NCBI GenBank assembly: GCA_039621445.1
Contig: CP154955.1
Span: 63,120,123 to 63,184,122 of the forward strand
DNA from: Euglena gracilis
Taxonomy: Eukaryota > Euglenida > Euglenophyceae > Euglenales
Length of the DNA stretch: 64,000 bases
Direction: 5' to 3'
The position numbers were made by a program, and so were the translations under genes. The notes beneath the pieces were generated by a model, which had not been told where the DNA came from, did no database searches, and saw nothing but the letters and a program-made list of their open reading frames with translations. Positions 59,718-64,000 of the stretch are shown one piece after another (the stretch's first letter is position 1; every line of letters begins with the position of its first letter).

Positions 59718-60312
59718 TGTCGGCTGCCGCTGGCGTCGGCAGCCAAAAATTTCCCAGAAAATTCCCCAAAACCCCCGGTAGGAATAACCAGAGCAAGTCA
59801 ACCGCCACGCGAGTTGAATTGGAACCCCAGCAAATTCCAGAAAGAATTTGAGAATTCGATTTGAGAGTCACAAGAACAGAAAAGTCAATTGAGAATTGAA
59901 AGATCAAAAAGGACAATTCAATTATCCAAGGAAATCAAGGCATTCATTTACACATTCTTTGTCCCACTCAACACCTGAACTCAAAGGTACTTGCCCACCC
60001 TCTCAAGTCCCAGGTTTGTTGTGTTTTGCTGTTTGATCTTAAGTAGGTGGGTTGGTTTGTCTTTGTCCACCCTTTGGACCAAAAGTTGAGAAATGGGAAA
60101 AAACCAACAGTGGAGGGAAAAAACGATCCTACGCGGGGCAACTGGAGACCCTGGGTCGGGGCGGCACACCTCACCTCCTTTACCGCCCGTTGGCATGTTC
60201 GAAAACGGGGCCCAATTTCAGAAAGGCCCTGGCCTGAGCCCTCCAGGGCCAGAAAAAAGTGGTTGCGGCCCCGGCAGCCCCCCCGGGCGAGCGGGGTCCT
60301 CATCCCCCAACA
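59718..60312 (+). repeat. 3' LTR of the non-autonomous element
   Basis: 595 bp, begins TGTCGGCTGCCGCTGGCG and ends CATCCCCCAACA. No length difference from the 5' LTR, only substitutions. Confidence 0.95.
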
Positions 60313-60316
60313 CAAT
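60313..60316. repeat. Target-site duplication CAAT (right)
   Basis: Partner of 54751-54754. Confidence 0.9.
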
Positions 60317-60880
60317 GTTTCCTTGATTGATGACTGTGATGGGTCCCCATGACCCAATGGGCCTTGCCCTGGATTGCTCCTCTGACGCTCTGCTCTGACC
60401 ACAAGTGTCCAGGGTCCATGGCCGTCACAAAAGCTTTGTTGAAAACAGGAAATTTCTGACGAACTTGGGGGCGGAAGGGTTTCGACACCCACGGACGGAC
60501 GTGTTGGCCCTGCTCCATCAGGTACTCCAGCGCCTGCAGTTCCTCGGTGTTTCCCAGCTTCGGCTGTCTGTCTTGAACGTCCTTGTGCTCTTGACAGCTT
60601 GAAATTTTTTCCAACACATCTTTCATTGAATTCCGTTGAACACGTGTTTGATTTTTGAATGTCTTTGTCTTCCGCATTGACCGCACTCGTAGAGTTGAAA
60701 TTCTTTCTCCTTGAGGTCGAAGGGCAGAAACAGGAATCAGCCAACTCCGGAAACAAAAAGCAGTAAGAAGCACCCCCGCGCACGCACAAACACACCAGAA
60801 CAGAACAGCCGGCAAGGAAAGCAGGACCTCACCATCTCGCAGTGCGGAGCCCGAATGGTCTTGGCCATTTTTGGGGGACC
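60317..60880 (-). pseudogene. DIRS A2 gag-like N-terminal part and 5' end
   Basis: MKDVLEKISSCQ start (60634), then HKDVQDRQPKLGNTEELQAL, AFVTAMDPGHLWSEQSVRG and KAHWVMGTHHSHQ in one uninterrupted frame up to the LTR-element insertion. It shows that the A-family gag start is this Met. Upstream, 60750-60840 is the A-type terminal sequence, ending at the palindromic insertion. Confidence 0.8.
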
Positions 60881-61052
60881 CAAACAAATTTTCGGCGCGT
60901 CGCGCCGGTCACTGGAAATTTTTTTTCCACTAGCCAGCCCTGCTAGCAGACCCCCCCGGGGGGGTCTGCTAGAAAACCCACTAGCCAAATTTGGACTAGC
61001 TGCAGTCCAGCCTCCCCCCGGCGGGGTACTGCAATCCCTTAAGCAAAAGCGT
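60862..61052 (-). mobile_element. Palindrome-rich ~200-bp insertion, copy 2
   Basis: Reverse-oriented relative of 50484-50702: its minus strand starts CGCTTTTGCTTAAGGG, contains TACTG/TACCCC and CTAG blocks, the perfect palindrome CTAGCAGACCCCCCC/GGGGGGGTCTGCTAG (60949-60978), TGGAAAAAAAATTTCC and a CGGCGCG-CGCGCCG hairpin, and ends at CCCCCAAAAATGGCC. It also sits within DIRS terminal sequence, right before TGACCGAGGGCGAAGC. Confidence 0.6.
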
Positions 61053-61419
61053 GACCGAGGGCGAAGCGCAAACAACAAGTGAGCTCGCCCTAACCTCCCA
61101 GAAAAGAAAACGGGGCTCCAGGTCTACCCCTAGGTCTCGTCCGCGCCGGGGCGACGAGCCAGCCAACTCCGGAAAAATCCCAGCACGAAAGGGGACAGGA
61201 CATGCAAAAAAGGCATAGCCTCGCTTGGTGTTTGTGCTTCGCCCTGGGCCGTCATCCCCTCTCGGCCTGCCTCGGGGGAGTGCGAAATCCAAGCAGAAAG
61301 GTGCCGGCAAACAAGGCATGGCCGCATGAGGGGGCAGCGCGGAGCCCAAGGTGCCTCGGCGTGAAAGTTAGCTTCCGACTTTGGCAACACAAGGTAAGGC
61401 GGGTCTTATCAAGCCTTAT
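61053..61419. repeat. Array of partial DIRS terminal sequences
   Basis: Pieces of the terminal repeat recur in mixed orientation: ACCGAGGGCGAAGCGCAAAC (61053+), GCCAACTCCGG (61162), GTGCTTCGCCCTGGGCCG (61231, inverted) and GCGGAGCCCAAGGTGCCTC (61340). They look like ends of further copies or solo terminal repeats. Confidence 0.55.
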
Positions 61420-62153
61420 CGTACTCCCTCGAGGCAAACCGAAAAGGGACACCGAGGGCGAAGCACAAAGACATTGTGAGGCCATGCCTTGCTCGCCGGC
61501 GGTTTGTTGTGTGGTTGTTCGCTGCGCTGGGTTAGGAGGTCCCGCTTAGTGTCGCCTCGCCGGAGTTGGCTGCTTTGTCTCCGACGTGGCGACCATGGCG
61601 CTGTCTTTTTCCCTGGGGGGGTCCCCCCCACCTCCCCCCCTGGCCCCCATCTTCTGACCGAGGGCGTTTGAAGACAAATTTTCTTAAATGGGTGGGGGGG
61701 GTCGGGCTCACAATGTCTTTGTGCTTCGCCCTCGGTGTCCCTTCCTCCCTTTTCGGCTTGCCTCGAGGGAGTACGAGACACCTCGGGCTCCGCACTTTGC
61801 CATTGTGAGGCCAGATTGTGCACTGAAAAAAGGGGGGCCAGGGCATTCTCCAAAGAACCTTGGGCACCAAGTCTTTGATAATGGGCTGTGAAAGCCTCCA
61901 CCCCCTTCCATTGACCAATTTCACAAACTTCTTGGGCAGAAAGGCCCAATTTTTTGAGTAAACCAACTCCTGCTCCTCTGGTGGAGTGGGGTCCCCAAAC
62001 CTGGGGGGGTACCCCATGCTGGGCCAAAAAGTTTTTGGTTATAGAAGCAATGGTATCTGCCTTTATTGCTTTATAAGCGGGTTTTAACGTAATTAAAAGG
62101 GGGCCCCCAGGTTTGACAAAGAAACGTGTTGCTGCCACATAAGACATCATCAA
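61416..62153 (-). pseudogene. DIRS B3 recombinase, catalytic C-terminal part
   Basis: SYVAATRFFVKPGGPLLITL, DTIASITKNFLAQHGVPPQV, GPHSTRGAGVGLLKKLGLSA (HSTR) and GQWKGVEAFTAHYQRLG (Tyr) are all intact. It joins the middle part in another frame across a G/C run near 62249. The C-terminal 80 residues again read through the terminal repeat and both arms. Confidence 0.85.
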
Positions 62154-62169
62154 ATGAAAGGGACTGATT

Positions 62170-62800
62170 TGGGGGCACTGGGGAATAGAGACAACTCTCT
62201 CCCACTTATGGAGTTTTGCCCTTTACGTTTAATTTTGATGTAGGGTGCCCCCCCCCCCCCAACACACTGGTGGTTCTTTGGACCTGTGCCAAATCAGAAC
62301 TTCTGTATAAACAGAGGATACGTGAACAGAAAATGAGTTGTGTACGTAATGTACACATATCAGAGGGCAGGGGGGACTGTACCAACCCCAGCAGGATTGG
62401 GAGGGGATCCCAGAATGCACCATATTTCTCCAGGTTTTGGTTCCAAAGCCTTTTATAAGGTGCCAACATGGCATGGAACTTCAGGCCTCCAAAGCCAGGG
62501 ATCAAAAGCATAGCACTGTATGCATTGCGTGCCTGGGCCTTTGAAATTGAAACAGTTGAACTAAAGCGTCAACCACTTGGTCAGTGGTGGTTCAGGGGGG
62601 GATACCCCCATTTTGTCCAAAATTACCCATAACAGCGTAAAAGCGCTTTGATAACGCTTTAAACTGGGGTTTCTTCCCAGGAAATCGTTAATGGTCTGAT
62701 TTTGTACTTGCTTCCCCTCCAAAATTTGCCTGAGCAAATCATGCAAAGGAGGGGCCACCTGGGGGGTGGCATTTTTTCCCCCCTGCAGTTGGTGAACATA
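62170..62800 (-). pseudogene. DIRS B3 recombinase, N-terminal and middle parts
   Basis: LHDLLRQILEGKQVQNQTIN, NPSLKRYQSAFTLLWVILDK (62561-62869 frame); MLLIPGFGGLKFHAMLAPYK and CSRILCLYRSSDLAQVQRTT with the catalytic Arg (62206-62511 frame). Two frame changes relative to B1. Confidence 0.8.
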
Positions 62801-62924
62801 CCCTTGTAGGGGGTGATTTTCAGGCAAGGGGTCCCTGGAACTTTCATTTTTATTAACTGGGGCCACCATGTGGCTGAATCCCAGTAGGGGGTGACCATCA
62901 AAACTTTGGCCTGTGGAAACATTC

Positions 62925-63779
62925 TTAATCTGGGAGAAACTTTAGAATTACAGACCAGGGGGGGTTTGCATAAAGTCCCCCCATGTTGTCCAGTGGGCAT
63001 TGCAATGCGTCCACTGCTGTGGCATCCCAGTGGGGCCACCTGGCCACAAATTGTGGCAGTTTTTTGTTGCCTGGTGAGGCAAAAAGGTCTGTTTTTAGGC
63101 TGATGTAGTTTTTGAACTGCTGCCTCAGCCATTGAAAAAGTTGGGGGTCCAGGGAGTAATCCCCCCTGTCCATTTCCCACCTGCTTATGGGGTCTGCCAG
63201 GCATTCCTTTGAAGGCACCCACTTTACTTGCAGGTTTATGTTGTGTTCCATGCACCATTTGAAAAAGGGTCTTAACATGGAATTGAAGGGGTCTTTTTTG
63301 CCCCCCCCCCTTTTGTTAAGTAATAGTAAATTACTTGATTGTCCACTGACAGTGACACAGTTTCTCCTGGTTTGCTTAGGCTTTGTACGGTGCTTATTGC
63401 TGCACTTAATTCTTTGACATTTATGTGCAAAATGGAGTTTTCCCTCCAAAATTCTTGCACAATCTCGCCTGTTCGAATGTCCAGCCCCCCCCCCCCCCCA
63501 TGCATGGGTACTGCTGTCTGAGTGCAACTCCCTGGTTGCAATTTGGGGGAAGGGTCTGCCCCCCCAGGAGTCCAGTAGATTTTTTATTTCTCTTAATTGG
63601 TCTTTTATTCTCTGGGAAATGGGGTGTTTTGAGTCCCAGGGGGCTGTGGAATTTTCCACCAAAAAATTTGCCAGGGCATCCGTAAAGGCCCTTAGAAAGG
63701 GCAGGGCCATTAGATTGCATCTTATTTGGCCCAAAATGGCAGCCAACTGCCTTTTTGACATGTAATCTTTCTTCACCAT
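62925..63779 (-). CDS. DIRS B3 RNase H and start of methyltransferase-like domain
   Basis: 284-residue frame: LHSDSSTHAW (first Asp), then, past a C run at 63483-63499 (plus view), SLSVDNQVIYYYL... NKRGG (third Asp), VKWVPSKECLADPISRWEMD, DLFASPGNKKLPQFVARWPH and GLYANPPWSVILKFLP. The Glu-helix part is shifted (read in the 63272-63541 frame as INVKELSAAISTV), so compensating indels flank it. The methyltransferase part is cut by a stop where B1 continues. Confidence 0.78.
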   Translation of the reverse strand: MVKKDYMSKRQLAAILGQIRCNLMALPFLRAFTDALANFLVENSTAPWDSKHPISQRIKDQLREIKNLLDSWGGRPFPQIATRELHSDSSTHAWGGGGAGHSNRRDCARILEGKLHFAHKCQRIKCSNKHRTKPKQTRRNCVTVSGQSSNLLLLNKRGGGKKDPFNSMLRPFFKWCMEHNINLQVKWVPSKECLADPISRWEMDRGDYSLDPQLFQWLRQQFKNYISLKTDLFASPGNKKLPQFVARWPHWDATAVDALQCPLDNMGGLYANPPWSVILKFLPD

Positions 63780-64000
63780 TTTTCACAGCTCCTTTTTTAC
63801 TGTTTTTATTTTCTGGGGGGGCACCTGCAATTTTCCTTCTTGGAAGTTTAATTGAAACCCAAGATGATTTACGATTTGGGTTGGCTGCAGGGTGGACCTT
63901 TTTACATTGATTTTGAATCCTGATTTGATTAAATCCCTGACCACTGTGTTCAGGTGTTTTTGTAAGAGATTGTGTGTTGGGGCTACCAGTAAAATGTCGT
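63780..64000 (-). pseudogene. DIRS B3 reverse transcriptase, partial at window edge
   Basis: The minus strand from 64000 reads from the DDILLVAP region through a helical connection (HLNTVVRDLIKSGFKIN), STLQPTQIVNHLGFQLNFQE and PPQKIKTVKKEL, matching B2. A stop replaces a codon near 63783. The rest of RT is beyond the window. Confidence 0.8.

Larger units (their letters stand above)
54755..60312 (+). mobile_element. Complete non-autonomous LTR retrotransposon (LARD-like), 5558 bp
   Basis: Two 595-bp direct repeats (54755-55349 and 59718-60312) begin TG and end CA. A primer-binding site follows the first at 55350 and a polypurine tract precedes the second at 59707-59717. CAAT flanks both sides (54751-54754 and 60313-60316) where uninterrupted copy A1 has a single CAAT. 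The LTRs differ by about a dozen substitutions that I could count (roughly 2%). The 4.4-kb interior has no RT, integrase or protease; it holds one clear gene of 207 residues and a small upstream frame. Confidence 0.95.
61420..64000 (-). mobile_element. DIRS-like copy B3, running off the window
   Basis: Minus-strand order: RT (from the YLDD-proximal region at the edge), RNase H, methyltransferase-like domain, recombinase, then terminal inverted arms 61707-61775 and 61420-61480. Close to B1 and B2. Confidence 0.88.

Overview
The window is repeat-dense eukaryotic DNA in which almost everything recognisable is a transposable element or a decayed piece of one. Evidence for a eukaryote: DIRS-type, Ty3/Gypsy-type and LINE-type retroelements, a pogo/CENP-B-like DNA transposase carrying a clean 56-bp GT-AG intron (47780-47835), initiator-Met-like primer-binding sites, microsatellites and long G or C homopolymers. 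The lineage cannot be named from sequence alone; an alga, other protist or fungus with short introns would fit. No rRNA, tRNA, CRISPR array, bacterial operon or confident housekeeping gene was seen.

Layout. (1) 1-17.4 kb: minus-strand coding blocks separated by non-coding gaps. From 9.2 down to 1.3 kb they form one LINE-like retrotransposon (endonuclease, reverse transcriptase, RNase H, zinc motif) whose domains are split as if by introns. From 17.05 to 9.86 kb lie unrecognised minus-strand blocks, one of which ends in a zinc-knuckle tail like that of another LINE. (2) 17.5-19.5 kb: 5'-truncated plus-strand chromovirus (RNase H, integrase, chromodomain). (3) 19.66-24.07 kb: GC-rich plus-strand coding region of unknown family, broken by stops and frame changes and cut off by a DIRS element. 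(4) 24.07-34.33 kb: three DIRS-like elements, A1 (minus), B1 (plus, internally deleted, intact recombinase) and B2 (plus). (5) 34333-43624: complete Ty3-type LTR element in minus orientation, inserted into the B2 terminal repeat with a 5-bp target duplication. (6) 44.4-50.8 kb: LTR plus gag fragment of the same Ty3 family, then a degenerate DIRS copy (C) interrupted by the pogo-like transposon at 46.34-48.54 kb. (7) 50.8-61.1 kb: DIRS copy A2 (minus), split by a complete 5558-bp non-autonomous LTR element (54755-60312) with 595-bp LTRs, PBS, PPT and a 4-bp target duplication. (8) 61.4-64.0 kb: DIRS copy B3 (minus), running off the window edge.

The elements form a nested stack: DIRS copies are the oldest visible layer, and LTR and DNA elements were inserted into them. 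DIRS copies encode gag-like protein, RT-RNase H, an adenine-methyltransferase-like domain and a tyrosine recombinase, and their ends carry near-perfect inverted repeats about 60-70 nt long. The non-autonomous LTR element has nearly the same primer-binding site and polypurine tract as the Ty3 element, so it may use that family's enzymes. Many frame breaks fall at homopolymer runs, so some apparent pseudogenisation may be assembly error.

Most notable candidates: the non-autonomous LTR element that keeps a 207-aa coiled-coil protein; the Ty3 element with a methyltransferase-like block before RT and a Cys/His-rich block in place of RNase H and integrase; the unknown 19.7-24 kb protein, which may share a segment with that block; a ~200-bp palindrome-rich insertion family; and the intron-like splitting of the LINE.
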